Assembly: GCA_005656395.1 (NCBI GenBank)
Contig: SRSI01000005.1
Location: 1-57,625, forward strand
Reading direction: 5' to 3'
Origin: Strongyloides papillosus
Taxonomy: Eukaryota > Nematoda > Chromadorea > Rhabditida > Strongyloididae
Length of the DNA: 57,625 bases
The stretch's first letter is position 1. Each line of letters begins with the position of its first letter. This document shows positions 22,632-33,603 of the stretch, piece by piece. Made by a program: the position numbers and the translations under genes. The notes below the pieces were generated by a model, which had not been told where the DNA came from, made no database searches, and worked only from the letters and a program-made list of their open reading frames with translations.

Positions 22632-22760
22632 TGTTGAGAGTGGCAACCCGCTCTTAAGAAATAGTATAAAATAAAGATATTGTAGACATTCCTTGTTAAT
22701 ATTAATAGATACTGTAATAAAATATATTATTCTAAATAAATGTCACATAAACATCTTACA
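22632..22760. repeat. Direct repeat, copy 2 (solo-LTR-like)
   Basis: TGTTGAGAGTGGCAACCCGC ... ACATCTTACA, 129 bp, same orientation as 21659-21781. The shared core includes TTAAGAAATAGTATAAA, which also appears at about 7370-7386. Flanks GAGGA and GGATG do not form a clean 5-bp duplication. Confidence 0.4.
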
Positions 22761-22862
22761 GGATGGAAACAAAATTAATCAAAACAAATAAGAAATTAAA
22801 TTTTTATTAAAAAAAAAACTTTAAAAAAAAAGAATCTTTATAAAATTGAAGAAAAAGAAATC

Positions 22863-23150
22863 TTAATCAGGAAGTTCCAGGGACTCTTCTTCTTGCTGCT
22901 CCTCATCAATGGCATCTAGACATCTCTGGTATTCAGCGGCAATCTTGACTTCACAAATTTCGGCTAATATATCAGTATTAGTATGAAAAACATGGTTACC
23001 CCTTCTTCAGCCACTAAGTCTATTCTCCGGTGATAGTATCAATTTTTTAATATTCGGTAAGAAACACCTCCAACCGGACCTGTGTACCTGCAGTAGTCAC
23101 ATAGATTTTAAACATTCCAATATCCTTCTATAGTCGTCAATTCATTATCA
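22863..23150 (-). pseudogene. C-terminal fragment of LRR-like gene family
   Basis: After an acceptor-like TTCTTTTTAG near 23150, a frame interrupted by two TGA codons reads through a leucine-rich-repeat-like LPNIKKLILSPENRLS to DILAEICEVKIAAEYQRCLD and an acidic end (DEEQQEEESLELPD), stopping at 22863. It aligns with the end of the pseudogene at 28868-29771 (VKVLEKICEVSLPRHLEYHL). Only the last exon seems to be present. Function unknown. Confidence 0.5.
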
Positions 23151-23159
23151 ACTAAAAAG

Positions 23160-24585
23160 AAAAGAGTTATTAATTTTAAAAATGAATATCTTCAAATAAA
23201 AATTTCAAAGGGGACAAATAATAATAGAGTGATGAATCAAATGTACAAGTAATTATTAAGTAAAATTTCCCTTTGGACATGACAAAAGAAAAAAATGTCT
23301 CATTCCCGAATGGATTTTATAAATCCATGAAATACTTGCACGTCAAATGAACTTTGGTAACATACTTTTTCCCTCTTAGATAAAATAACACAATCCCAAT
23401 GAGATAAAAGTTCAAACGATAAAAAGAAATGAGCAGTGTTCATGAAGAATTTCAAAGAGGAATTCGATTGGCAGTAGATCCCGAAAAAAAATAATAGAAA
23501 GCCTAAAAAGAATAAATAATTATTACTTATATTTTCAAACGGGTGTTTGAAAGTGAGGAAGGGAGGCGAAATATGGAGAAAAATCAACTATACCATATGC
23601 ATAACATATATATATATATATATTTATCTTATAATTATACATATTATATAATTGAATAAAATGAAGAAGAAATAACCTTGCTTCTTAGGGCGAGGTATCC
23701 AGACGCTCCCTTAAATGGATATTTTATAAATTCAGAATCATCTATTAATATTCAGTTATTAATTATTTTACTTTAAGTTAATTTTCTTTTTATGTATTGT
23801 GTTTTATTTCTCTATCTTTAAATAAACTGTTTAACCACACCGCTACGCCATGCTCCATAACGATTTCATTAATTAATTTAAGGCTTAAATATTAATTATT
23901 CATATTTATTTTATTTACTTATGTAGGAAATTACAAAAGTATTTCCTAATTTAATTAAATCCAAGTACCTCTTAAAAAAGAGACAACAATGTTAGTAAAT
24001 TATATGTAAACTAAAATTAAATTCGTTTTAAGACGGATTTATTTTAACATGATTAATGGCATTTAATATTAATAGTCTACGGTATGTTCAAGATGATCAG
24101 CCAGAACATACTCGCCAGAAATAATTTCGTGGACATCACTACAAATCAATGAAACTTTAATTTTCAATTTAAAGAAATCATTGCAATTTTCTGTAAAATT
24201 TAAGAATTTGAGTATATTCAGCTTATCAGTTCATATATTTTTACATTTATAAAATTTCAAAATACCTTGTCATCTCAAGTTTATTAAATAAAAATTAAAT
24301 ACCCGGACAATTTTAGTACTTTTATATAAAATAGGTTAAAAAGCACTGTCATTATAAAGACTTTACTTTTTTCATCCTGTAGATTGTCCAAAAAAAGATA
24401 ATATGTAAAACGTAAAAAGTGTTTAATAGTTAACAACAGAAAATATTTTTTCAATTACCTTTCATTTAAAAAATTAAACTGTCCAAGTTTGTTAACTTGG
24501 AGTCCGAGAAGGTCCTTCCAAGTATTAACTAAATATGTGAATGTGGATAAGCGAGTCATTCATTTATTATCTCAAAACACGTACA
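23160..24585. other. Gap with a (TA) microsatellite and a shared 30-bp motif
   Basis: A TA dinucleotide run lies at about 23605-23623. At about 23535-23565, TTTTCAAACGGGTGTTTGAA plus the following GTGAGGAAGGGAGGCG recurs at 35295-35325 (TTTTCAAACAGGTGTTTGGA then GTGAGAAAATGAGGCG). The minus-strand frame at 23300-23587 is Phe-rich without motifs and is not called. Confidence 0.45.
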
Positions 24586-25010
24586 ATATACACTCAAAGC
24601 TTTATCGCACGTTTTATGATACACACATTGCATAAAGACACACTTTATACTACAGACATTGTATAACAACATACATTACAATACACAAACTGTGTTATGA
24701 CATGTTTTGCGTAACATATTTGAGTTATTTTTTGATCATTGTATTGAATTAAATTAAATACTACATTATCACATTAAAATATATTATACAATTCACAAAT
24801 AAGAATTTTATCATGTTTATAGTAACAAGTCTTTTAATGGTATTTTTTAAATTACGATTTTCTGATCTTTATAGATTCTATAGCATGATGGTGTTACACA
24901 TATTATTTTTATCCTACTTGCTGTAACATCGTAGAAGAAAATTATTTTTGAGCATCTTTAAAATTTAAAAATTTATTATTAAAAATAAAATTATTAATTT
25001 ATAATTTAAA

Positions 25011-26124
25011 AATATGAAGCACCAATTGAAATGCTTTTTGTAGGAAACACATGGCGTTTACTTTTTAGTACAGTGCCAGCTTTAATCTTACAATAGCTGT
25101 AAAAAATGCTAAAAAAGCGGCAATCATCTTCAGTTTCATCAAAATTGAATACACATTTTTGAAGAATATAGAGAGAGATTGCTTCAAATATTCCTGTGGT
25201 TTTTATTTTTATACCATTATTGTATAAATAAATTTTCCCCCCACATTTCTCTCGTATGTAGACTTGTTTATTGTCTATTTTTGTTTCTGAGACAATTCCT
25301 GAAACTTCTTTTCGATACGTCTTTAGTTTCGTACATAGATGATTAACAATTTCATCTTCATTACCACATTCATCCTTCGCTTTATTCCATATCTTTTTAA
25401 ATTTTCTATAACTTGAATACTTAAGTGCCCTGAGACAACGATATCAAGATAATTTATTTTCTTAATAATTTTGAATAAATTAGGAAAATTTTCTTTAATA
25501 TCTTGAATTTTTTGTGTTTTAATAAAGTTAAATAAACTTTTCTTTTTTTCATCTAAATAATTTTTTAAATTTTCTTCATCATTTTCCTCTAAAAATTTCC
25601 CTATTTTTTTTTCCATTTTTTTAGGTTGAGTGTTATCCTCATTCAAATCATTTTCATGTCTTATTTTATCTTGGCAACACTTTTGCATGTTTTTAATACT
25701 AAAAAATTTAATATTATTATATTAATATTAATTAAAAATCGAACCTTATTGGAAATGATTTATGTAAAAAATAATTATTAATTTTTACTAAAAAAGCTTC
25801 AGCTAATCCATTAACTTTTTTCTCTACTTTCATTCTTATTTGTTTATAAAGAAAATAAACATATTTTTGTGTTTCACGTTTTTCAACGACAGTCATTTTT
25901 GAATACTTTTTATCTGTAAAAGCAGGACGACGATTTTGTTTTAAAAGTACTTTCAGATTTGTTTCTAAGAATACAGCTAATTCTCTATCAATAGAATTTT
26001 TTTTCGATTCAACTTTTGTACTAGATGGTACTTCAGTTTCATTATTTTGTGAATTTGTTTCTATTGCTTCTGTTACTACATCATTTGATGGAGTATCAAC
26101 CATAATAGTAGAAATATCAGACAT
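25011..26124 (-). CDS. Unrecognised protein B, probably two exons, one frame break
   Basis: Exon 1 starts MSDISTIMVDTPSNDV at 26124 and runs through KKYSKMTVVEKRETQKYVYF to about 25745. A short A+T-only intron with donor AAG|GTTCGA (~25745) and acceptor TTTTTTAG (~25700) would join it in frame to MQKCCQDKIRHENDL and a Lys/Glu/Asn-rich coiled-coil-like middle. Near 25445 the coding-like frame changes by one base and continues as KYSSYRKFKKIWNKAKDECG, REKCGGKIYLYNNGIKIKTT, LQKCVFNFDETEDDC and ends ISIGASYF at 25011. The total would be about 360 residues. No domain recognised. Cys spacing in the last third suggests a folded domain. The frame change may be a mutation or a second small intron. Confidence 0.4.
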
Positions 26125-26531
26125 TATTAATGCTATTATATAAAATTATTATCAAATAAAATCCAGTATAAAAAGTTTTTTTATTACTCTTCAAGAGACA
26201 ATTCTCTTATACCTTTCTATTGTTGAATTAATGAAAAACTTTATTTTTTACTCTTTAAGATCCAGGTATCTATACCTATACTACACAATTGGTACGAAAG
26301 TTTGTTTTTTGCTCTTTGAGAAACAATAATTTATACTGTTTTTGTAGAAAATGTATACCTTTGCTTTGTCATTTTAAAGCATTTACTATACTGTTTTGAA
26401 ATATGTATTGCTTGTACAATATTATTTTATTAAGTTTCATAAGTTATAATGTTTAAAATTTCTATTTTTTAATTATAAAATTAACTATTTTTATATACTT
26501 TTTATTATGTAGTGATATTTAATATACTAAT

Positions 26532-27090
26532 TTATATAATACAATGATGCATTACCGAAAGTAGAAATTTATTTTGACTTTCTTCAATAATGTTATATTT
26601 GTCCTTAATTTCATTTTCGTTTACTTCAAATAATTCCCCTTCATTTTTGATTATCACACAACCATTTTTCTTTTGAGTTATTAATTTGCAACAACTATAC
26701 TTTGTTTGTCCTATTTTACTAAGAATTTTAGCACTAGTAAGATTTTTTAACATAACATAGTCATTCGTTTTTAATTTATATAAATATTTTCTATCTAACA
26801 AGCTATAATTAGTCATTGATAACATTAAATTCCTTCTTATTATATTCCTAATACCTGTTAATGCTACATTCATTTTATTGCATAAATTTAAAATAGAATT
26901 CTTAACAATCTTGTTACCTTCTTCAAATCTCATGGTACTATTGATACTGGTTATTCCTGTTTTTACAGACATTTCAATATAGTGTACAAGATTATGTTCC
27001 TTAATAGTAACTCTTTTTTGAGGATCTACTTTTGTACATTGTGAAGTCTCTCTTAACGAAAAGTTTGATTTTAGCTTTTTTATAATAAAT
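26532..27090 (-). CDS. Unrecognised protein A of the 24.6-27.5 kb element
   Basis: ATG at 26972 gives 146 codons. The same frame is open further upstream to about 27090 with coding-like sequence (SLRETSQCTKVDPQKRVTIK), so either the true start is a non-ATG or an upstream exon, or this is an N-terminally damaged gene. The protein is basic and mixed alpha/beta in look: FEEGNKIVKNSILNLCNKMN, then IRNIIRRNLMLSM, a segment with YSCCKLITQKKNGCVIIKN, and an acidic end. No family recognised. Being the first gene in the element's orientation, it could be a DNA-binding or replication protein, but that is a guess. Confidence 0.45.
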
Positions 27091-27464
27091 GTATATAGTA
27101 TTTTATATTATAGTATGTTAATGTACTATTAATTGTAATAATTAATTTAGTAATGTATGTTTATAATTAATATTTTTACTGTTTTAGTTTGTGTTTTTTG
27201 TTGCTTAAATAAAAGATTTATAAAAAAAGTGTGTCTTTTATTGGGTTTTTTGAAATATTTGTGTTTCACGATAAAAAAAAAATTTAAATATCAATTCTAA
27301 ATTAAATAATAACATCAATTAATTAATAGTATTACAATGCAATATGTGTTCATGCAAACTACACTTTCTGTATCATCACACGATAAAGTGTGTATATGCA
27401 GATTATGAAAGTCACTTTCTGTAACATCACCCGAAAAACGTGCGATAAAGCTTTGAGTGTATAT

Positions 27465-28860
27465 AAAATATTTAACATTTAAATTATCTTTAAATTTCAA
27501 TATAACAAAGTTAATTAATGTTGATTGTACTAAAAAATAGTAAAATATAATGATGGTGTAAAGGCTAAAGTTCGGAATAAGGGGACCACCATTAAATTGC
27601 TTTTTAATGAGATTTTTTGCAATAAAGGGTATTCTAAGCATTGGTAACAATAAAATAACATATTTTGAAGCATTTTAAAGCATTTGTAGCAAATTGTTTG
27701 TACAGCATTTGTATTTTAAGTGATTTTTTATAGTTTTTTTTGGTATTATAAGCATAAATAAAAATAAACAAACACATTTCTTAGTATTTTTTAACATTTT
27801 CAGTAAATTTTTTTGAAGGGAAAAAGCTAAAACATTGCATCAATAGCAAACATTGCCTTCATTATCACACCACATATAGGAAATAAGGGAATTTTACAAT
27901 TAATTTTTATTTACAATAGGTGTCCCTAAAGAGGGTCATTGAGTTAAAATTGATTAGTATTAAGAAAACTAAGGGGTAACCATGAAGCCCTTAAGGATTT
28001 TTAGATCTTTTTCTAACTAGTGAAGCAACTGGTGGACTCAACTGCCTATCTATGTGATGTTGACCATCAGTATTGAGATCCTTTTCAATGGATCTTTGAT
28101 TATTATCTTGTTTTGGTTTGTAAGCATTTTTGGTTATTTTACTGTCAAGTTAAATTTTTTTTATGAGATTCTTTATTTTTCTATTAAATCCCTTGTTATT
28201 ATTATTAAATTCCTTTTTTTGATTATTTTTAATTAATTTAATTGAAAAAAAATGTTGAAAAAATCTCGATTTTTCTAAGTGAAAAAATATATATTTTAAT
28301 TTTTTAAAATTTATAAAAATGATAGAAATGTTCATTAATTACAACATCATTCTGAAAAATATCACAAAAGTAAAAAAAATAGTTGCAATCAAAGAATATT
28401 TGGTCGTCCTTATTCCGAACTAGCTTCCAAATTAATTACGAAATTTAACTTATACTTATTCTCAACAAACTTTTCAAAGAAAGTTATCAATGAAAGTTCT
28501 TATATGTCAACAACATCGAAAGAAAGTGATGATAAAGCAAAATAAGTAATTAATCGTATTACTAATTTTATTAGTAAAATTAGAAAGTCATCAACATAAA
28601 GTAATTGAAGAACAGAAGTCTATCCGAAGATATTTTTAATGACAATTATTATTAAAATTGTTAAAGGGGAAAAAAATGATAAAGAAACATTCATAGAAGA
28701 AAGATACACCATTTTATCAAAAGCAAATATTTAATTAAAACTAATAAAACAAAACATGATATTAAAAGAAAAATTTTATTAAAGAAAATTAAAAAAAGAA
28801 AAAACAACAAATAATAAAAAGAAATTCAAATAAAGAAAAAAATTAAAGTTACAAAGAAGA
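27465..28860. other. Gap; no gene
   Basis: Repetitive A/T runs and low-complexity open frames on both strands (for example 28054-28236) that are Ile/Phe/Lys-rich. Nothing supported. Confidence 0.4.
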
Positions 28861-28867
28861 ATTTCTT

Positions 28868-29771
28868 TTACTGCCTCCTGTCCTGCTGTTTTCTTTTTCT
28901 TTCAGCTTCTAGTTCCAAGTACTCTAAGTGGTATTCAAGGTGTCTAGGAAGAGAAACCTCGCAAATTTTCTCTAACACCTTGACGTCATTATTGTAGACA
29001 AGGTCAACCCATGAGGTATGGCTCCATTTACTACCTATGGAAAGAAGGATTCCCACCATATTGGTAATAATAGAGTGTACTCGCTCTTGGCAAGTACACT
29101 CCTTAGTGTCACCAAGGCATACCAGAGCCTCCAAAGATGGAAGCAGACCTTTTAGATTAAGCATTCTACTGGTCATTGTGCAGTTTTCTACTATAAGGAT
29201 TCGTAAATTGTAGACCATGAAAAAGTTCCTCATATTCTATTAGTGTATCAAGATAGATACTATTCTCGATAGCCAGAATCTCCAAGAATGGGGACAAAGT
29301 GCCCTTAAATGAATAATATGAAGCATTGATAATAGTTAATCTTTTTAAGGGTGGCATATTTTCATCAGGAAAAGCTACAGGGCAGTCTTCAATATTATCT
29401 AGAAACATTGTGGCATTGACTATACATGTAGGTCGACTTATTTGCTCATAGAGCTCGCTGATATCTGGATTCTCCACTCTAAACTAAACATAAGGAGGTA
29501 CGTCCTGTAAGACGCAATCTTCTTTGTCTAAGGCATCTTCAAAATTCAGACACGGAGCTGCTAAGGCAAACCTGCCACAGATTTTTAAAGAATCCTCCCG
29601 CATATAAGCAGGAGGTTCAGCTGGCTTAGCATGCTTCATTTTGTCTCGAAGAATATAGAACTCCACGAAATGTATGTTCCTTTTTAGATTTCTAATAAAC
29701 TGAATGTCTTCCTAGCCATAACAGTGGTCCTTGACGAGAGGACTACAAGGATTGCTGCGAATAACGTCCAT
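28868..29771 (-). pseudogene. LRR-like protein, two TAG stops and a frame change
   Basis: One frame from ATG 29771 reads MDVIRSNPCSPLVKDHCYG, hits TAG at 29714, continues through LRDKMKHAKPAEPPAYM and LKICGRFALAAPCLNFEDAL, hits a second TAG at 29486-29484, and goes on through CIVNATMFLDNIEDC, MPPLKRLTIINASYY and FLEILAIENSIYLDTL. Near 29235 the frame shifts by one and continues NLRILIVENCTM, LLPSLEALVCLGD, VLEKICEVSLPRHLEYHL to a basic end at 28868. Spaced L-x-x-L-x-I/L repeats with a downstream LPxLExL look like an F-box/LRR-type or other leucine-rich protein of ~300 residues; no F-box was recognised. G+C is clearly higher than the surroundings. It is related to 22863-23150. Confidence 0.6.
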
Positions 29772-29779
29772 AATATAGA

Positions 29780-30210
29780 ATAAATTTTTTTTTGTAAATT
29801 ATGTGAGTAGAAGGTTAAAGTACTCGAAATATCTGAGATATTTATAACATAAGCGAAGTAAAACCCCTCCCTAGTTTAAAACCATTTATCAACTACAAGA
29901 TACAAGGAATCGTATAACTTTACAATTACCTATAAAATCTATGAAAGAAAACAGACAAGACAACAAAGAAGCATCAAAACAAATCAAGATAAATGTATAA
30001 GAACAGTAAATCCTTATTACAAAAAAAACACCAGATTCCTAAGACGATGAGGACATCTTTTTATAGGGAAGAGAGAAGTACCTCGAGGTGATAAGTAGAA
30101 AATTTTAAAATTTAAGACAAATTGCATTATTTAAGATTGCAAACTACAGTATACACCAAGTATAAAAGACGTAAAATAAAAAAACACATTTTCAGTTTTA
30201 AATATTTATC
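29780..30210. other. Gap; likely 5' region of the LRR-like pseudogene
   Basis: No ORF of note. The composition is slightly less A/T-rich to about 30070, which would suit promoter or untranslated sequence of the minus-strand pseudogene. Confidence 0.3.
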
Positions 30211-30341
30211 AGTCAAAGACAACGAAGCAATATAGAATACCAATTCCAACTACACGGATTCTACCCATACATTACAGCAGATGATATGGACTTCTACATC
30301 AAAATATTCTTAGATTTAGAAGTAAAAGTAGCAAAAACATG
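30210..30341 (+). pseudogene. Short coding-like fragment, unidentified
   Basis: A 44-codon frame with balanced composition (SNIEYQFQLHGFYPYI then DDMDFYIKIFLDLEVK) ends in TGA. It begins just after CATTTTCAG, an acceptor-like site, at ~30198. It may be a single exon remnant. Confidence 0.25.
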
Positions 30342-30588
30342 ATATCACAGAGAGTTAAGAATTTCGTTTTTAATACATTTTTTTAGAAAATTAATAAAAT
30401 CACAAATAGATGTAATTTATTAACATTTCCTTAAAATGTTTTATAAAACAATTAATTAACAAATTAACGGAAATATGCATTTTAATGTAAAAATTTGAAT
30501 AATACATGTTCATTAATAAATATTTTATACAAAGTAAAGTTTTTTTCAAGTTTGTAAAGCCTCAAAAAGGAATGATTTAAACAGTTTG

Positions 30589-31003
30589 AAATGCTATTTT
30601 TGCAATGAAAGTGTCTATCTCAGAAACCTTTTAGATTACATAAAAAATATCACCCACACACAAATGATAATACATTGATTCTTTGTACTTATAAAAATGT
30701 TTTATGAGGAAAAAATGTAAATTTAAAACTTTTTTTAATTATTTTAAACATTATCACGGTAATTACTATACAATTTTAAATTCGCAACGCATAAATGGTA
30801 CCAAACATTCTTATACTTTATCTACAGAAAATGATAAGTTTTCTTCTAGAAAATATGGTTGCTTTGATATTGATAACATACCTGAGGATTTAAAAAGTTT
30901 ATATTTTGGTAAATTTATAAATTCAAAAATTTATGGCCTCTGTAATGCCACCTTCAATAAATTTCCAGTAATCGGTAATAGAAGCTGGAAGTTTAAGTGT
31001 TGA
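30589..31003 (+). pseudogene. C2H2 zinc-finger gene fragment
   Basis: The first finger-like part reads KCYFCNESVYLRNLLDYIKN followed by a His pair in another frame (HPHTND). A second, LCTYKN ... KCKFKTFFNYFKHYH, fits C-x(4-5)-C-x12-H-x3-H. The downstream 99-codon frame (from ATG 30704) continues FDIDNIPEDLKSLYFGKF and ends at TGA 31003. Frame changes between the parts and a TGA near 30700 break the gene. Such tandem fingers are common in uncharacterised insect proteins and in TE-derived genes; the source is not known. Confidence 0.4.
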
Positions 31004-31004
31004 T

Positions 31005-31433
31005 ACATTTGATTTTTCTATTGTTTTATCATTTGTTTCAATAACTTTCATGGGTTTTAAAATATTCTGTAAGTTAACATAATCATAATGCTTTTAAACA
31101 ACATTTCTTTGGACAAATATTTGATCAAAATTTCAAAACTATTTTTAAATCGAGCTAAATTTAATTGTAATCTAATTATAATATTTATTAAAGCTCATAA
31201 TTAACATACAGAATTATTAATACCTTGTTTTGTAGTCAAGATATTGTTTTAAAAACAAGTAGAACAGATCTTCAATAAGAATTTTTATAAAAAAATATTC
31301 ATTATTAAAAATTTAAAGAAATTTACTCTTTTGAATAACCACAATTTATATATTTAAATTTTTTGTATATGCTTTTCGATTACACAGTATTTGATTTTGT
31401 GTATCTTAAAATGTAATCCTTAATCTCTCTGTG
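31005..31433. other. Gap; A+T-rich
   Basis: No gene or repeat identified. Confidence 0.35.
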
Positions 31434-31604
31434 ATGGAGTCTTCAACATAAAAAGCGAAGATCGCAAGAAAATAGAGGAAGTCAGACACTATTTTACTGA
31501 TATGAACGGAGTAATTGAATAGCCGGAAAATATTGAAGTCTTTGGATTCGAACAGGAGAAATTAGAAAACCTCTTTATGCAGTTGGAGAATATTAAACAC
31601 TAGG
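31434..31604 (+). pseudogene. Coding-like fragment with one in-frame TAG
   Basis: The frame reads DGVFNIKSEDRKKIEEVRHY then FTDMNGVIE, TAG, then PENIEVFGFEQEKLENLFMQ and stops at TAG 31602-31604. Composition is charged and helical and clearly non-random against the flanks. No family recognised; it may be a last exon. Confidence 0.35.
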
Positions 31605-32530
31605 AAAAAGAATAATTTTACACTACATTTTTTTTGCTAACTAATTATTTCGCTAACATAATATTATTCTAAAAATTTACTATTTCATACTAATCACTAC
31701 TTTACATCACCGAAATGCAATATTTTCGTTATCTTGCTATATTTAAAATCTTCATGGTACAACATGAACACATTATTAAATCTTAAATAATTATTCGAAA
31801 TACCGATATAATTTGATTTTAATTGTCTAATTATGCATTTATTATGAATTGTATCTTTGATATTTTTTTTCTAATACTTATGGTACATTATACTGAAAAT
31901 AATGACTAATCACATCTCTTTTTAACACCCAAGTTAAATTAAGTATTATGTAGAAAAGAAAACCACTTTTCTATAGTAATATTTTGTTGATATCATTAAT
32001 CTGTAAATTATCTTGCTTTACAACACAGATTGTCTACCCTCTTATATTACTTTATAACCTTTTTATTATTATTCTACTAACCAATTAAATTGTAATTGAC
32101 CAAACAAAATAAATTTAATTGTATTATATACCCATTTCATTATCTCGTTGTCAAAATAACAACGATTAAGATTTTGATAAGTAACATTAATTATGTATAA
32201 CAAGAACGAAATAGAAAATGACGAAATGCCCCCCTTTAATTTATACAAATTACAAACAATATCAACTTTACACATTTTGTATTATTAAGGAAATAAGATT
32301 AAGAAAAACTAGTGAGAGGAAACAATACTAGAAAGAGTAAAAGAATAAAAAACTTTATGGAAAAAAATGATTGAACATTTAAAAAACATAAAGTTATAAT
32401 AAACAAAGTAGGACAATTAAAAACAATAAAATAAAAGAAATAATAATAACATAATAAACAAATAAAAAGAAAGATTCTTGAAAATTCAAGGTTTTACCAC
32501 CTGGAGACATCAATCGGCATGCAATAATTC
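31605..32530. other. Gap; no gene
   Basis: A minus-strand open frame at 32069-32275 has no recognisable feature. The rest is A+T-rich. Confidence 0.35.
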
Positions 32531-32532
32531 GG

Positions 32533-33400
32533 CTATTTTTCGACAGACTGATCATTTTGGATTGCAAAAACATTTTCTTGATTAGTTGATTCCTTCTTTA
32601 CACTAGGAATTAATGGAATTTTTGCACCAGGTATTTGATTTCTATTCTGAATATTGAATGGTACTTGATTTTCATACTGAAAATTGGATGGTACTTGATT
32701 TCTATACTGAACATTAGACGGTAAATGATTTCTGGACTGAACATTAGATATTTCATCTCCTCTAGAATGAAGACTGGATTCTTTACCGTCACTAGATTGA
32801 ATATCAGACACCTCATTACCCCTAAGTGGAATGCTGGATACTTCCCTGCTTCTAGGTAGAATATTTGTCTTTCATCTTCTTCAACTGGAACTTCAATCGC
32901 TCTGTCAAGTTCATTTTCGATACAGCAGTTGAACTATCTTTAGACAAAGCAACATTTGGAGTATGTTTCTTCCTCTTTTTCATCATCTTCCGAATATGTG
33001 GATAAAGTTTCATGTAGACACACTCCAACAAAAGGCAAGAACAAGAAAAGCAGCATTGGTCAGAAAATTTGAGATTGGAGAACTACTTTCATAAACTGGT
33101 GGAGCTTGACAAGTTGCCTCGCAAAGGCGAGAGCATATAAAAGTTAGATCAGTAAATCCAGTACGTGCGGAAAAAGCATTCTGAAATGAAAAAAAGAAAT
33201 AAAAATAAATTTAGGAAAGAATAATATTTAATTTATTTAAATAAAATTTGGAGAAGTCAATGATTAAATTGAAATAAAATAAAAGTTGGGATAAATAGAA
33301 TACAAAACACATCTTAATTGAATAATAATATTCATGCTTTTTACCTGCACATCATTGGAAAAAAAACATCTCAGCTATATATTGAAGAAAAAAGGAATAT
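32533..33400 (-). pseudogene. Small membrane protein with 10-residue repeat tail (broken)
   Basis: Exon 1 ends with AATGATGTGCAG at 33345, the motif also present at 9294 and 37035, followed by a donor GTAAAAAG; acceptor TTTCATTTCAG gives exon 2 from 33180. Exon 2 starts NAFSARTGFTDLTF, then ICSRLCEATCQAPPVYESSS (Cys cluster with CEAxC, as in CEAYVKDMC of the 37244 protein), then a membrane span (NFLTNAAFLVLAFCWS), meeting TGA at 33010. A basic tail lies in another frame (MKLYPHIRKMMKKRKKH), and the final part (to the stop at 32533) is a tandem array of 10-residue units. Three frames are therefore used, meaning at least two indels or extra splicing. The only ATG near the exon-1 end, before a run of eight T, is out of frame with exon 2. 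Confidence 0.45.
32620..32862 (-). repeat. 30-bp tandem repeats encoding 10-residue units
   Basis: Eight consecutive 30-bp units read ILPRSREVSS, IPLRGNEVSD, IQSSDGKESS, LHSRGDEISN, VQSRNHLPSN, VQYRNQVPSN, FQYENQVPFN, IQNRNQIPGA. The frame is kept throughout, which argues that this part was coding. Confidence 0.7.
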
Positions 33401-33603
33401 TTAGTTTACCTGATCTCTCGTAGCCACATACCTAAAATCTTTGTAATAGAACTGCTGGAGTAATAAAAAGAAATTCAACAGCATCCAGAAATATATAAAT
33501 AATCTCCAGAAGAAGAATAACCACTCTTTATTTAAAATTACAAAACTATCTTAAAAATATTAAAATTAATAAATGAAAAAAAACATATCAGTATATTATA
33601 ATA

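Larger units (their letters stand above)
24586..27464 (-). mobile_element. Unclassified element with inverted ends, 2.9 kb
   Basis: ATATACACTCAAAGCTTTAT plus CGCACGTTTT at 24586 is mirrored at 27434-27464 (AAAAACGTGCGATAAAGC plus TTTGAGTGTATAT), and further subterminal boxes (ACACTTTAT and relatives) occur on both sides. All plausible genes inside are on the minus strand. A TA target duplication fits (TA before TACACTC on both sides) but the tips are too A/T-rich to prove it. No known transposase motif was recognised, so the superfamily is open. Confidence 0.5.

Noticed and set aside
24586..27464. Idea that this is a Maverick/Polinton
   Set aside because: Too short, and no polymerase, integrase, protease or capsid-like sequence is visible.
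29484..29771. TAG readthrough or a variant genetic code in the LRR-like gene
   Set aside because: The same gene also has a frame change, and other genes here end normally at TAG, so ordinary pseudogene decay is the simpler explanation.
32533..32862. CRISPR-like array from the regular 30-bp repeats
   Set aside because: Units are contiguous without spacers, vary between copies and keep a reading frame, so they are coding tandem repeats.
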